A stretch of DNA of 64,000 nucleotides from Wuchereria bancrofti. Taxonomy: Eukaryota; Nematoda; Chromadorea; Rhabditida; Onchocercidae. A program made the translations under genes and the position numbers. The DNA is taken from positions 2,458,969 to 2,522,968 of the forward strand of contig SSBO01000009.1 of assembly GCA_005281725.1 (NCBI GenBank). The letters run 5' to 3'. Position 1 is the stretch's first letter. Every line of letters starts with the position of its first letter. The notes beneath the pieces are model-generated. The model worked only from the letters and a program-made list of their open reading frames with translations, was not told the origin of the DNA and ran no database searches. Shown in pieces: positions 17,105-31,728 of this stretch.

Positions 17105-20100
17105 TTAATCATTGGATGTAATTCGATTCCTAAATTCTATATGCAAAATTAGAAACAATATTTTTTTCTTGAGTAAATTTTGAAATTTCAACAAAGAAAA
17201 AAATCTATTAACTTAACTTTATGATAATATAAGGCGTTTAAAGTTCTGTTCTTTTTTGTTGAAACATTAAAAATTATATGGAAAAATAAACTTTTAAAAA
17301 TGTAAATTTCACTTACAGTAAAATAAATTAAATTAAATATACGTAAATGTATACGTAATATGTGAAAATGTATAAATGATGCTTGCGTGAAAATATTTCA
17401 AATTTTGTTGCAATAGATATATAATATAAATTATATTATTTCCAATTCGAATGATCCGTTAGAGAGAATAATTTAAAATTGTTAAATTTAATAAGGAAAG
17501 CAAAGTTTCAATTTCCTTTTCAATTCATTAATACAAATTAAATTACAATGGAGCAAGTGAATTTCAATCAAAAACATTCCAAAAGAATTAAAAGAATATG
17601 AAAAAGATGTCAACAATTTTAAAAAAACTTGGAAAGCTCAAATAAAATTATTTAAAAAGATTCTCAAAATTTTGGTCAGAAATTGATAAATAAACTTTAT
17701 TTCATCTAAGTAATATGACAAATACAGATGGACAATACCAATTCATTAATTTGTTTTTATTCGTTGCTGTTGTTTGTTGTTGTTTATTTTCGTTTCATTT
17801 TTTGTTGTTTGTTTTTGTCGTTTATTTTTTATTTGTTTTTATTGCTTCTTTTTGTTGTTTCTATTTGATTTTATTGTTGTTGCTATTATTCTTTTTGCTT
17901 TCGCCATTGTACGCTATTGTTATTATTGTTTTATTCGCGCTGCAAAATCAAATTTTAAATATTAAATGTTTATTTATTACAATATGTTTCAATATTTATT
18001 AGCAAAACCAAATACTAATTGTTTTTTTTTTTTTTTTTTTTTTGAGAAAAAAGTCACAAAATGATACAATAAGCAAATAAGCAAAGTGTAAGCAAAATAG
18101 AAATTTATGAATAAAGTCATAAATTAATTGAGAGGAATTTGTTTTAACAACAATGAATACTTATGCTTTAAAAGTTTTTCGATTTATTATTGATATTTTT
18201 GTGAAATAAACCATTAACTCATAAAGAATGCTCAAATATTATTTAAAATTCTTATTTTAAATTTTAACATATTCAAAATTTTAGCTTTTTAATTTTTCAA
18301 ATTTGAGCATTCCTTTTTTTCTTATTTAAAAAAAGAACTATTTCAATTTTTTTTGATTAAACGAAACTGTAAAAAAGTTGATATATTTCTTTGTCTGAGC
18401 TATTTTAAAATTAGTCTTTTTTTCTTAAGAAAAAATTAACGCAAAAACAACAAATCTGTGAATTATTTTTCTTCTGAAAACTTGTTATCAGCAACATTTT
18501 AAAATTTCAAAATAAGCCAAAAGAATTTCGATATGTGTGCTTAATCTAGTTGGAATTGATTAGTAAAAATAATCAAAAATTTAAATAAATATTCAATGAA
18601 TGAATAAATGCAATGATCTTTGGAATTTTAAGCTTTTTTTTTACTTTGAACCTATTTATGGTATCATGAATGAGCAGAATATTTACAATTTATTACTTAA
18701 ATGATAATTAAATGAAAATTATGAGAATTTAACCTAAAAATCTTAAAAATTTATTTTTTTAATATTTTCTTTTTTTCTTTCTTTTCTTTTCTTTTTTTTT
18801 TTATGAAATTCGTCACTGATTGAATCCAACTGCAATTTTTAACATAGCACATATGAATATATTTCGAAATTGTCAAGTGAGAATTAAAACTGAGTTACAG
18901 GCATAACAGTAATATGAGAATTAATTTATTTGAGAATTCAATTACTAAATAGTAATAATAGTACGATAAACCATTCTAATTAAGTAATTGAATTCATTTA
19001 AGTAATAAGTTTAAGTAATTAAATTCATTGAAAAAAACCCATAATTTCATTTTACTCTTACTCATATCATCATTATTGCACCTTTACTAAATGTTCCAGG
19101 CAGAAGTTTGAATTACAATAAGAATTATTTAGTTATCATTCATTTCATAGCACTTTCTAGAAAAATTATGACGGCAATAATAGAAATAATAATAATAATA
19201 ATAATTGAAATAATAATAGTAAAAAATAATAAATGGTAATAACAGTAAATAATAGTAACAATAGTGATAATAATAGTAATAGTAGTAATAATAATGATAA
19301 TATATCAATATATGATAGCAAGATTGTTGTGTATAGTAGCATGTAAGAGACTTCATAATATTGCTTTTAATTTATTTTAAAGCTTAAAAATTTTGAAAAT
19401 GATTTTAACTATTATTCAACAAACAAATCTGAAGAGAAAAAACGACAAATTGAGAGAAAAGAGCAAATTGATGCTTAAACATTTTCAAGTTGTATTTTTT
19501 TAAATATATGCCCAAAAAGCTCATTAAAATAATAGTTTATTACGTTTAAAAGAAAAATGTTATCAATATTAAATAATTTGAAATGTAAACGTATGCTTGG
19601 AAAAAAAATTGTTTTCCTGAAAAAAAAAAGGCAGAACGGAAAAGAGTAAAGAAAAGAGAAAAGAAAATTAGGAGAGAAATAATTTTCATCAATTAATAAT
19701 AGATTATTTGATTTTTCATTTAACATTAATTGTTATTATTATTATTTTTTTTCTCATACATAAAAAATAATCATTGTTTTTTTCTAAAAAAAAAACGCAA
19801 ATATTTTGTTTTTTCTTAAAAAAAACTGTCATTATTTAATTATCCAAGCTTTTGGCATTTTAGCAATTAATATTAATTATTGATTTGTTTTTTTATTCCT
19901 TTCTTCTTCCTCTCTTTTTTCAAGGACTATTTTGTTTTTCACTTTTTAATTTTTTGTTTCTTATGCAATAATTGAATAACAATTTAAAAAAAATTTATTT
20001 AATAAAATGAAAATAGCGATTAAAATTAAAAATGAAAGAAAATGTGTGAAATATTCCACAAAACAAATAAATGAATAATTTTTGAAATGAAAGATTGCAT

Positions 20101-20335
20101 TGTATTTATTTACAGTCTTTTTTTCTTAACTTCTTAGAATATATAAACAAATGAAAGAATTATTTTGCTAATTGTTGATAAAATATGCCAACAATCGACT
20201 ATTTACTAATTTATGAAACTTTTCAGTGAGTATTTTTAATGAATGAAATTGACTAATTAATCATTTCATAAAAAAACTACATTTTTTAAATTTTATAAAT
20301 TATTGAACTTTTCAATAATAATAACGATAATAACA

Positions 20336-20338
<3 letters not shown>

Positions 20339-20374
<36 letters not shown>
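20339..20374. repeat. AAT trinucleotide microsatellite
   Basis: Perfect (AAT)n run of about twelve units in the gene-free spacer. Confidence 0.9.
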
Positions 20375-23300
20375 GCTTAACTTATTAGCAATAATAATAA
20401 TCATAGAAATTTTTCTAGCATATTACATAAAAGAAAGCAAATCTCATTTGAGTTCTTTTTTTTCATGCATTACATTATAAGGAGGAAGAAAGAGAGAGAG
20501 GGAAAATTAGAGGGAGGGAAAGAGAAAGAGAAAGAGAGAGAGATGAATGAAATTAGAAGAAAAATGATAGGATAATTAAAGAAGGAAAGCTTTTTCTGTT
20601 TTTTTTTTTCTCTTCAAGAAAAATCTTATTGTAATCATTTGCTTCTTTCTTTTTTTTTATTAAGCTTTTAACAAATAGCGTTTTTAATGACATGTTTTAG
20701 CGGAAAATATTTCTTTTTTGCTTTGAATAAACGGAAAAAAAGCTAAATAAAATGATTACACTATTTTATTCTTTTTTTTTTTTGTTTTGTTTTGAAACAT
20801 TTTAATTACATATTAAATTTTTGGTATCAATAATAGTAGAAAATAAGTCTACAAATATTATAATTAATGATATTCTCTTCATAAATAGCACTTTGATGAT
20901 ATAAAAGAAAGTATTTTTCATTTTATTTAAACAAAAAAAAAAAGAAAATGAAGAGTTAAGCATTTAATTACTACAACAATATTTGTTTTCTTAAAGGCTA
21001 ATTAAATATCAGATTAATCTTTTCTTTCAAAATTGTTAAAGTTTATTGATTATTTTTAATCTTTGTTGTTCCATTTTTCAAATAAGATAAATATCATTTG
21101 CAAAAAAAGTTTTGGAAAACTTTATGAAAAATTATAAAATTTAGTCTAGTGAAAAATTTAATAAGTTTTAATTTAAAACATAAATTTATATTATATAACG
21201 GTGTGATAGTCACTTAATGAAATAAAATGTTTCATATTACTTTTAGATAAATTAAAGTATTTTAAAGAAAGGAATTGACACTATCGTTTAAATAACTCTG
21301 GTAGAAATTTAACTTTAAGCTTCTTTTCTTTTTTTTTTTTCGTCATCAAAGATGCAACAGAATTTAACTAACAAACATTGATTTTTATGATGTAAAAGAA
21401 ATTTGATTAAATTTTTAACATTGCAGAAGTTTGAATGCAAATTTTAATTTTATGTAAAAAAATCTTTCTATTCATTTGAAACAATTTTTGCAAAAATGTT
21501 TTGAACTATTTTTAGCACAAAAATGAAGGAATTAATTTTTTTATGAATTTTTTTTTTCACTAGCTAAAAATTAAATGATTAAAATTTTTTTGAAAAATTT
21601 TTTATGATAATAGAAGTAAATTTTCTATTATCATTTTATTATCATCAAAAAAAAGGAAAAAAGGAAAAAACGTTGAAAAAAGACGTACATAAGTGATGCA
21701 GGAAAAATATATAAAGAACATATAAAAATATAAATTAATTAAAAAAAGAAAGAAGCAATAGCTTACTATTTTAAAAGCCAAAAATTAAAAGTTTTAAAAT
21801 TTGCCTTTTAAACCACTTAATTTACTTGAAAAAAAAAACAAAAATCAAAGAAAAAAACATAATTTTTTAGTATCATTATTTTCAACACTTTATTATCATT
21901 ATTATCATTAGTTGTCTACTATTGTTATCACTATGGTTTGATTTGATTTGTTAAATCATAAGCAAGTTTCTTAAGCTAATTTAATTATTCCAGTTTTATT
22001 TATCGGATGATTTAATTTACTGATATCGAATCTAAAAACGCATTAACTTAAATATTTCCATGATAGCATCAATCAAATTATGAAAATAGAATTTTCAGGA
22101 AATGGTTGATATAACTGAAAAATAGTTATTAGAAAGAAAAATGAAAACAATAAAAGCATAAAAATGCTTCTAAAAGCTAAAAAAGAAAAAATGAAGAAAG
22201 AAAATGAAAATATCTTGTGAAGTATTGCCTTCGAATAAAATGATAGTGAAGACAAGAAATTAAATATTTACTCAGTGATATTATTAAATTTTCATTCGTT
22301 TAGTGAAAAAAAAAAATTTGTTTTGTTTTTTATTTGCATTTCAGAAATTTCATTTGCTTTAAATATAAAAAAAACATCAATTTATTGAAAAGTATAAAAT
22401 TTTTAAATATCAAAAAATAATAATAATGAAAAGTTAGCTAAATTTATTAAAAAGGTATTTTATATGATTGAATATTTTACACATTTGTATACATACAGAC
22501 ATATATTTACTGGAAAAATTATTATATTAATAATATAATTTATTCATTCATATTTAATAATGTGTCAAAATTATTAATTTATAATTTAGTACAACTATAT
22601 GTATGTATGTATGTGTGTGTGTATATGTGCATGTATGTGTGTATGTGAACTAGAAGAAATGAATTAAATGATTCCGTATAACATTACTAGGCCTATTATT
22701 TAGGACAAGAAAAAAAAAATTAAATTGTGAGCATTTACAAAGAAGAAAAAGAAAAAATGATCTTAAGGCTTAGTTATTTGTTAAGGCTTTTTATTTTCAC
22801 CAAAACATGTTTAATGTGTTTTATTTGCTGCATTTGGCTGTGTAAATATGACAATATCTATTATATGGACTAAAAATAAAATTGTCCAATCAAAAATTTT
22901 ACTTAAAAATGAGAAAAAAAATTAAATAAAAAAAGAAAAAAGAAAATGAAAATAAACTAATCACTTTCATAATGAAGAAAAAAAAAAGCAATTTTTTCTA
23001 AAAAGCAAGAATAACAAATTAATTTTAATTTATCAAATTTAATTAATACTTAACATATGTACACATATAACATTAAAATGAATATAAATGTAAAAAGCAT
23101 TGTTGAATTTAACAATGCCATTAATCAGTAATAATAATATTAATAAGCAATTATTAGTTTTATAATTTCATTAAAATAAAATATCTATCAAATGTCACCA
23201 TTTATTGCTTATAACAATGGTTGACATTTTGCTAAATTATATTTCTGTAGTAGTTTCATTTTCTAATTTTACTCATTTTATTGTCATAGAAAGCATTAAA

Positions 23301-25155
23301 ATCTCCTGAGATTTCATTCACTGTGATGAATTAAAGATTTCTTGACAAAATAGCAAAACAAGTAAATAAATTTAATTAACAATTTCTTTTTTTTTATCTG
23401 CCACCAATTAAAGTTGCTAATTTTATTTTAAGCATTTAAAATGTTAGTAGCAAAAGTAACGATAAACATTAGACATATAAATCAAATTATAAAATTCAAC
23501 TTACCTTTAATAGGTAAAAAAAAACTTATTCTAATAATTTTAATATTTATTGTAAAGTAATCAATAAAAAATAAAAATGTAAGTTATCAATTGATACTTC
23601 TATCAATTATAAACAAAGATGAGAGAAAATCATTTGAGAATTTGAATTAGTTTAATAAAAAATTATCTATAAGCTAATTTATTGATATACTAAACAATTA
23701 TTGCTTAATATTTTTATAAATTTATGTCATTTAACAATTATAATATTAGTTTTTATTTCTCATTCAAATTGTTATTAGTACAATTATTGTTCTTTTTTTA
23801 ATGTTAAACAAAACTATCACACAAATAAATACCTGATAAGTTTAATTGAAATGAATTATCAATAATAATCACTGAACATAATCCATTTGCTACTACATTT
23901 GTTATTGTCCCATTAAAAATATTAATTGTAATAAGATTATAATAATTACTTTCTCACTTTGAATGAATAGTCGCTATTGATGGCTATATGGAAATTTCTA
24001 ATGTAGAAGAAATTTTTGAATTCAAATTCATGATTTTAATTAATTTGAAAATTTTTTAGAAATAAATAATTTAAATTTTGACAATTAATATTTTAGCTTT
24101 GGAAGAAATTTCGAAAACTTTGAAATTTAACTCAAACAAATAAACACGAATTCAATAAGTACGAGTAATAGCTGTGAAATATATCAATCTATTCTGTAAA
24201 AATAATGTAAATGGGAGATTACTTCTTTAAAAGTAAAAAAAAAAAGTTTTGATTCAACATGCGCCATTACTAATCAAATATCTTTTCAATTTATGCTAAC
24301 ATTTTTGAAAAATTTTTGTGCAAAAAGTTTGTAAATTTTTGATCTTTTTCAAAATTTATAGATTGAAATTATAGAATAATTTTGCTCAAAATTTATCAAA
24401 AATAAAAAAAAATAGTATCCATAATTCCCAGCACTAAAATTAATGTATTTTGTTTTACCATTCATTTGTTCATTGGATAATTGAAAATCGATAATTAAAT
24501 TCATTCAAATTCAATAAATAAATAAAGAATTCAATGGAAAGAATTTAAATCTTTACAGAGAGATAAAATATAACATTAGAATTTGACCGAAAAAAAAGCA
24601 ATGAAAAATTATGCAAAATTTGTTGGAAACTTTAAAATAAATTTTCATTACTTTCATTACTAATTTTCATTTAATACATCGAAAGAAAAACAAAAAGAAA
24701 TGAAAGAAGTAAACATAATTCGTCTTACTTCAATGGAAACTTAATTGCATTTTTATCTTTGAGCATTATATTATCAACAACTTATGCCTTTTTCAACATC
24801 TAAAAGATATATGCAAATCGAGGATGATAACCATTTATCATTATTATAACTTTGTTTTGGTTTAAATTTAGACGCATATTTTTATGAAATGATCAGTTTC
24901 ATAAAAATTTATAATGCTATATAAAAGCAGCAAACTTCTTTTCCTTTTCATTAATTAAAACCTTTAATCAATGATAGTTTTAGAGTTAAAACAAGCAGAA
25001 ATTTAATTTAGCATCCTTAATTTCATGTAATTATAATTAACACTAATGAATCAGTAAGATGCGAAGTTTAGATGATTTATTTATAATAATTATGAAAATT
25101 ATGAATTTGTCTATCAAAAATATGAATCAAAATTTATTGCAACAATATTTACCAC

Positions 25156-25483
25156 TTTTTCTACCATTAATAAAAAAAAAGAGAAAAAAAGAGGAAAACC
25201 CATCCTAATACAAATAGTAATTAAAACTGGAAGCGAAAGATTTTAACAATTAGCACCAAAATTGTTTAATAGTTTTTTCTAGTCGAATTCAATTGAATTA
25301 TCTAACAGCATCTAAAATNNTTTTTCTACCATTAATAAAAAAAAAGAGAAAAAAAGAGGAAAACCCATCCTAATACAAATAGTAATTAAAACTGGAAGCG
25401 AAAGATTTTAACAATTAGCACCAAAATTGTTTAATAGTTTTTTCTAGTCGAATTCAATTGAATTATCTAACAGCATCTAAAAT
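25156..25483. repeat. 163-bp direct duplication separated by two Ns
   Basis: Bases 25156-25318 recur at 25321-25483 with no difference seen by eye, separated only by the NN at 25319-25320. This is the usual appearance of two overlapping contig ends placed side by side by a scaffolder, so it is best read as an assembly artefact. Confidence 0.9.
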
Positions 25484-26484
25484 ACAATTATAATTTCCTG
25501 ACCCCATTCCTTTTTTCCTCTTTCTTTCTATATTTATAGTGAAAACAAAATTTCATACCCATATTAGAATTGAAATCGCACCAATTACTCTTGTTCTTTT
25601 TTAGCAGTATTACAATTAATTACAGTTTATCTCAATCACTATGATGAATAATTACACATATCAATCCTTTCTACACGATTGAGAAAATAAGACTGAAAAA
25701 ATTTTGCACCATAAAATGCACAATACTTTCTAATTTTATAAAAATGACTATCATTTATTAATGCTTCCGTCACCTATTTGGGAGCAAATAAACTCTCATC
25801 AATCATAATTTAAAAAAATATAACAAAATAGCAATAAGCATTCAAATCGGTTGAAATCAAAAAATAAACTATAAATTTACAAATATATGCTTATACAAAC
25901 TGATTCCTATTGATTGAACTTAATCAGTGATGCATGAATGTATCTTCTGAATAGTACATAAATAAACATTTCAGGAAATCATTAACTATGTCCATTCATG
26001 TAGCCAATTAGCGATTCTATTACAAGCTTAAAAATGAAAAACAACGACAAATTTCATTAGCAGTTGATTCATCATAGAGATGCAACGTATATATTAAAAA
26101 AAAAAAAAAAAAAAACATCTGTGGAAGCTTCCACTGAACTGGAGAAGTTATAAATTAGCAGCATGCAATATGCTAAATACAAATACTTAATAACTTAAAA
26201 ACAAAAAGAAGTCAATGCCAAAAATACATGTCTAAAGTTTAAAAATTTGAATGATTGGTTCACTCACTATACGCATCACTAAAAAGTAATAAAAACATCG
26301 ATATATATTTTAATTATTCATCAATATATATTTTAATTATAAAAAAATTTAATTATTTAAGTATATATATACAATTATTTATTTAGCTGGTATCTCGGAG
26401 ACTAAAAAAAAAATGTCTGATATCAAATCGAATGATAGCCGGTAAACTTCTCAAAATGTAACTGCAGCAGTGATATGTCGTAGA

Positions 26485-29400
26485 CTATGGCCAGTAACGT
26501 CGTGTAAAATTAGTTGGTATCTGGAAGATTTTAAAAAAAATGAAATAATTGTAGTACTAAAAATTTGATTATTTCAATTAACTAAATCAATTCAATTATA
26601 TATCTAAAGTTTTAAAATAAAAGTAATTTAAAAAAATAAAAAATAATTTTAAATGTTAGCACGATAATGAAAAAACATGATTTGAATGAAGAAATAAGTA
26701 CCTGTTTATCCTGTAATCCCAATTCCACTTTGCATACATCCGCATATGCACCATACCTCTCCAAACCACACTCGATAAATCCGGTAAAATAGATTGCATC
26801 ATTGAACCAAGTCTGACCTAAGAAAAAGAGAAAAGTTTTTCCATTTTATAAATCTTTAGCAAAATTCGAAATCCATCTAATCAAAGATTTATATCGGTAT
26901 GAAGGAAGAAATATTTGCCACTTCCGTCACAAAAAAAGAAAAAAAAATTAAACGTCTCAAAAATTTACTATCATCAAACTGAATCCGTAATCGACTATTC
27001 CCGCCAGCAACACATTCCTTTGAATAAATCCTTGTCCATCCTTTAGCTTCTTCTCTTTCAACCATCGATCGTATGTAATACAAAATATGAAAGATCTGAA
27101 ACATGAAGAAGATAGATAATTCATAGTATTTTAAAACTCATAGACCAAACTGAAACAATCTAAAGGGCGATTTCTAAAATTAATAAATCAAACAAATTAC
27201 AGATAAGTTCAAAATTTGAGCATTTATTTAGTGTACGTAATTCAGACAAGAATGATGAAACACCTTCTTTCGGAAAAATGGTGAATAACAGAATTAAATA
27301 TGGCAGAGTTAATCATCATCACTTTTTTGCAAGAAAAATTCACCTTAACGTTAATTCAATTCTGTTAATAAGCGGATTACACAGGAATGTTAACTGATGC
27401 ATTGAAAATGCTTTCATAGAAAACCCAAGGAGGATCTATATTAGCGGTCATAATGAACTATTTAAATAAAAGTCTATGATATTATATATATAGTCTACGA
27501 TATATATAAAAGTCTATGATATATTATGATATAATTTAACAACCTGTTTCGAGTATTCACCAGCATATTGAACATTTAGTATAATATATTTTGCCTTTGT
27601 TATATCTATAACTGGATGATAATTACTATCATTATTTATTAAATTTTGTTAATAACTAAAGAAAAAAAGTATTCATTGAGATTTTAATATTATAGTAATT
27701 ATAAAATATAAAATGAGTGAACTTATTGTAATTACCAAATTCGCTTTCATAATTATGCTAATGTGAGTGAATAAATCTTGAAAAAAACAAACCTTCAAAT
27801 GAATTTAACCATGTAATATGAAGGCGTGATATACGTAAACCTGGATAAATCCTTAGCCTAGGATATACTAATGGATGAGATTTTTTGCAACGTACTGAAT
27901 TTATTGAATCATAACGAGGTACTGTAACTATATCTTCCTAAAAAAAGTTTTCAGTATTCTACAATATGCATGATTTTGATTCGTTTCTTTTAGATTTTTA
28001 CATTCGCTTTTAATGATGCAACTCTTTGTAATCCTAAATTTCCAAAATATAATCTTGACAGTTACTTGTTTCCAAACCATTTTTTTCCCTCACTAAGGAA
28101 AATACTTTTCCTAGATAATTTACAATGTCATTTGTCTCCATTTTCCTTCACTAATTGAGCTTCATTCGCAACTATGCATGCACATAAATTATTTCAAACA
28201 ATTTGGCAAGTAATTTCAACGATTCACATAAACCGACAGTGGGAAAAGTCACAAACATTACTGAAATGTGAAAAAGTCTAATCAAAACATTAAGAAATCT
28301 TTTTCGAAACTCATAAAAACCGTAATCAATGAACAATTTCTTTCCTTAGTGAACACTTAAGATTTTATCTGAAAAATTAGTAAAACTATTTAAAAACTTA
28401 CTGGAATAATATCCACTATTTCATCACTTTCATCATCGCTAAGTACAATCACATCACTAACAGTTTCATTTCTTTGAATTTTTTTAATGCCAACTGGTTC
28501 ACTAGGATTTTTACGTTTTGTTTCCGCACTATTCAATCTTAAATATCTGACTGCCGAGGAATGATCGACACCTAAAAATAGGCAAAAATTCTAGCAATTA
28601 GTGTTTCTTTAGTTTCGAAATTGGTTATTGATCTAAAACATTTTCTATTATCTATATAATTCAAGTCAAATAACACGATACTAATGATAAAAACTACAAA
28701 ATACATAAGAAAAGTCATAAAATGAATTAAGACTATAGCAACAAAGTAGCGCTCATCAAAGACACTCTTATTCTTCAAGGAAGATCTGGCAACAAGTGTG
28801 ATCAGTAATGTCCCTATATAAAAATTAGATGAATTGTAGCTTAGTACTTTGTTTCGAGCTATAATTCACCAAGGTATTAAAAAGAGACATCACTGAATCA
28901 ATTTCTAAATAACTCTAATAATTTCTTCAAATTTTGTAGAAAAATAAAAAATACTTGCTAGAATTAAATCGATAATTTCGTTTACATTTCCCCTGAATTC
29001 ATCACCTATTTATCAAATCAAGAAGCAATTTTAAACCTCACATCTGCACTATCAATTTTTATCATTATGAAATCAAAATAATAATAATGAAAATAAATAA
29101 TCTCCTTTTCAAATACATTTCTCCAAGCTCAATTAACAATGCTAGAGTAAATATGAGAGACACTTTGAAAATTTTTGAAAATGCAAATAATCAACTTTAT
29201 CCTATTGCAATAAGAACTATACTGTAATTAAGCTTCTGTAACTAAGCTTTCTCCTATTATTAGCGACTAAATATAAAATGGTAAAATGTCAGATCAAAAT
29301 ACTACTCTTTAATTACTATTTCCTTATGTCATCGGCTGAATTTGTTTATGTCATCGAGTCGTTTATAAATTGAGATTTTAAAAAAGCAAATTATGCAAGC

Positions 29401-31728
29401 TTATTACTAAATTAAACAGTGTCTAGAACGTCCTCTTTATTCCTTATTCCTTCCTTATACAGCTGAGCACAGAAGATCAGTGAGACCTTACAAAAAAATC
29501 AAATTTAATAATATCAGGTAAACTTAATTAAGCTAAATTTAAGAGATTTTAGAAGAAAATACAAGAAAATGAATGGAAGATGATTCCAATAAAAGTTTGA
29601 TTAGTATTATACAATCAAGTCAGTTAATAAAAAAAAAACCTTACCTTGTCCATTTATTTGTAATGAATTGTTAGTCTGTGTAGTTTTATACTGGGAGTTC
29701 GTTAGCTTCAAAAGATGGTTATTAGCATCCGATGACATAGGCAAATTCAACGGCTGATTCACGGTAATTAAAGCATGAGCTGTTGCCGCTGAGTGATTTT
29801 TTGGCGTTGGAGAATTATCCTTATTAGTTGAAGTTGAAAGAGATGGCGAAATAACCTGCTCTAAATTTGTTGACGATTTACGTGAAATGTTCGAATTAGT
29901 TACACGTGATACTGCCATCGCTGAAATCAAACAGATTTAACTCGATGACATATGTGGAAGAATTTTCAGAATTCATTATTCGGAATCAAAACAAATTATG
30001 ATGAAATTATACAGTAAAAGAACAGTTATATTTTTTCCTTAACACTAAATAAAGGGAAAATGTTAAGAAAACTATGTAAAGAAACCTTTCCAAGCTCTTT
30101 TATTACTCACATTTTATTTATTTTGCTTTAACATTTAAATCTAAAAACAAAACTAACCATTCTTCCGTGCAAATTCATGAAATATATTATTCTGCTGCGG
30201 TGAAACAAACTGTGCCTTCTCAGGCTGTGTAGTATTGGCAGTGGAAGTGTTTGCAACAGATGATGCACTCAGTTTAGTATGTGGCCGATGGCGATGCATT
30301 GCTGATTGTACTATTGGTGACTTTGCTATATTCCATAAACCCTCTTCATCTTCCGCTTTCCAACGTTTTTCCCATGCTTGAGCTGCTGTAGCAATCTAAA
30401 ATGTTAACTGTTAATGAAACAGTGAAATGAATAATGGCACAGGAATACCAATAAAAGTAAACTTCTTTATTATCACTAATGAAATTATTGCTTGTCCTTA
30501 CATCGAAATTCATTAAGAAATTGCGGGTGTAGTACAACTGAGAATGATAATTAATGCTTTCTGAAATCGTAAACTGGTCGACATTGACATTCTAGCATTA
30601 AGAATAAATTCTGAAGACATAACTACGAAAATCTTAGAATATGAGCATTACGCATACATTGTTTACGAAATATGATGAGATATTTTGCACGACTTAATAT
30701 AAAACTGATAATAGCTCATTTTAACTTCTATAATATGCACTTAAAGCTTTGTTTTAGTCACATTATGATAGCAGTAAAAAACAAATCTATCGAGGATTAA
30801 GAATAATAACCAATAAAAGAAAGATATTTTAATTCAATAGATTTACCTTTGTTCCAGGATGATTACTAGCAATGAAGCAACTGAACTCTCGAATCGTAAG
30901 CCTTAATGTTGATAAATTTTCACGTAAAATTTTAATTGATGCATCCTGTAATTTGAAGACAAGTTTGAAATTGACAGTAGATTAAAGCGCAAATTAGTTA
31001 TTACAACAAATTTATGGTGAAAAATTTGCCGTTTAACACTTGCTTTTGGTTCGACAAAAATTTGAAATAGTGATACGAAACAAATCCCTACATTTCGAGA
31101 AACTAAGTCAGCAAATTTGGACCTTAGCGCAGACCTCCTCCTGAAGGCTTTTAACCAAAGAATTTAATTCACGTTTCTCCACTTTACAAGCTTCAGCGAC
31201 ACATGGCAGTTGCGAAGTATAATATGTCAAAATCTAAAATATAATCAATAGGAATATTTTTTCATCCTAACAAAATTTTTGTTGTCTTTGCATTCAGTTC
31301 TAAGAAAAGTTTAAACAAATAAGTAAAAGCACAAGGGAAATTTCATCACGTATGAATTCCTTAGAAATGCAAATTGCAATTATACGTATATGTGAAAAAA
31401 TCTAGTAACAATATATAAGTGAAACTGCCCACAAAGCATATAAAAATTTGAAAGGCATATGTATTCGATATGTAAAATTGTAGTTTACAAATTTATCCTA
31501 ATTTACACGATAATTATAGCCTATCCACACATTATGTAATATATGAAAACCTAATTAACACAAAAAACTAAGTAAATGTAACACAAAAAACTAAGTAATA
31601 AGTCCTTGAATAGAAATCTACCATAAAATTATTTCACCAACCCTTTTCAATTCATTCTTTGTCACCACACGTTTTCGACAACTTTTGTGCTGTGAAGCAT
31701 TTTCTGTGCTTGATTTAACTGATTCCAT
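26485..31728 (-). CDS. Unknown protein with N-terminal coiled coil and predicted SUMO-interacting motif
   Basis: Eleven minus-strand exons: 31728-31642, 31233-31135, 30945-30847, 30395-30158, 29920-29645, 28571-28402, 27937-27793, 27605-27544, 27095-26969, 26817-26702, 26520-26485; 1455 nt, 484 aa, every junction in phase. The start is MESVKSSTENASQHKSCRKR; a heptad-like charged segment follows (about 30-80, including KRELNSLVKSLQEED). A Ser/Thr/Asn-rich linker covers about 130-266. Residues 307-317 read VIVLSDDESDE, a textbook SUMO-interacting motif (four hydrophobics followed by acids), and EIVDIIPEDIV follows directly. The C-terminal half (about 324-484) looks globular: RLRIYPGLRISRLHITWL, KAKYIILNVQYAGEYSK, ARG-poor stretches with YFTGFIECGLERYGAYADV, ending NFTRRYWP. 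I do not recognise the family. A nuclear, SUMO-linked role is inference from the motif alone. Confidence 0.85.

Larger units (their letters stand above)
17105..26484. other. 9.4-kb gene-free spacer, low-complexity
   Basis: I found no exon on either strand between the start of the channel gene (17104) and the stop of the next minus-strand gene (26485). The sequence is very AT-rich with homopolymers (T run 18022-18043; A run about 26096-26116), AAT/ATT runs (19186-19310, 20339-20374), a GA-rich block (20480-20543) and a TATG/TG block (22597-22650). The start codon of the channel gene is preceded on the minus strand by TTGCATATAG about 44 bases upstream, a possible leader acceptor. Regulatory DNA of the channel gene would be expected here, but no element can be named. 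Confidence 0.6.

Noticed and set aside
17715..18002. 95-codon Phe/Cys-rich plus-strand ORF
   Set aside because: Translation of a TTG/TTT-rich low-complexity tract with no homology signal.
19129..19356. Tyr-rich 75-codon minus-strand ORF
   Set aside because: Translation of an AAT/AGT microsatellite.
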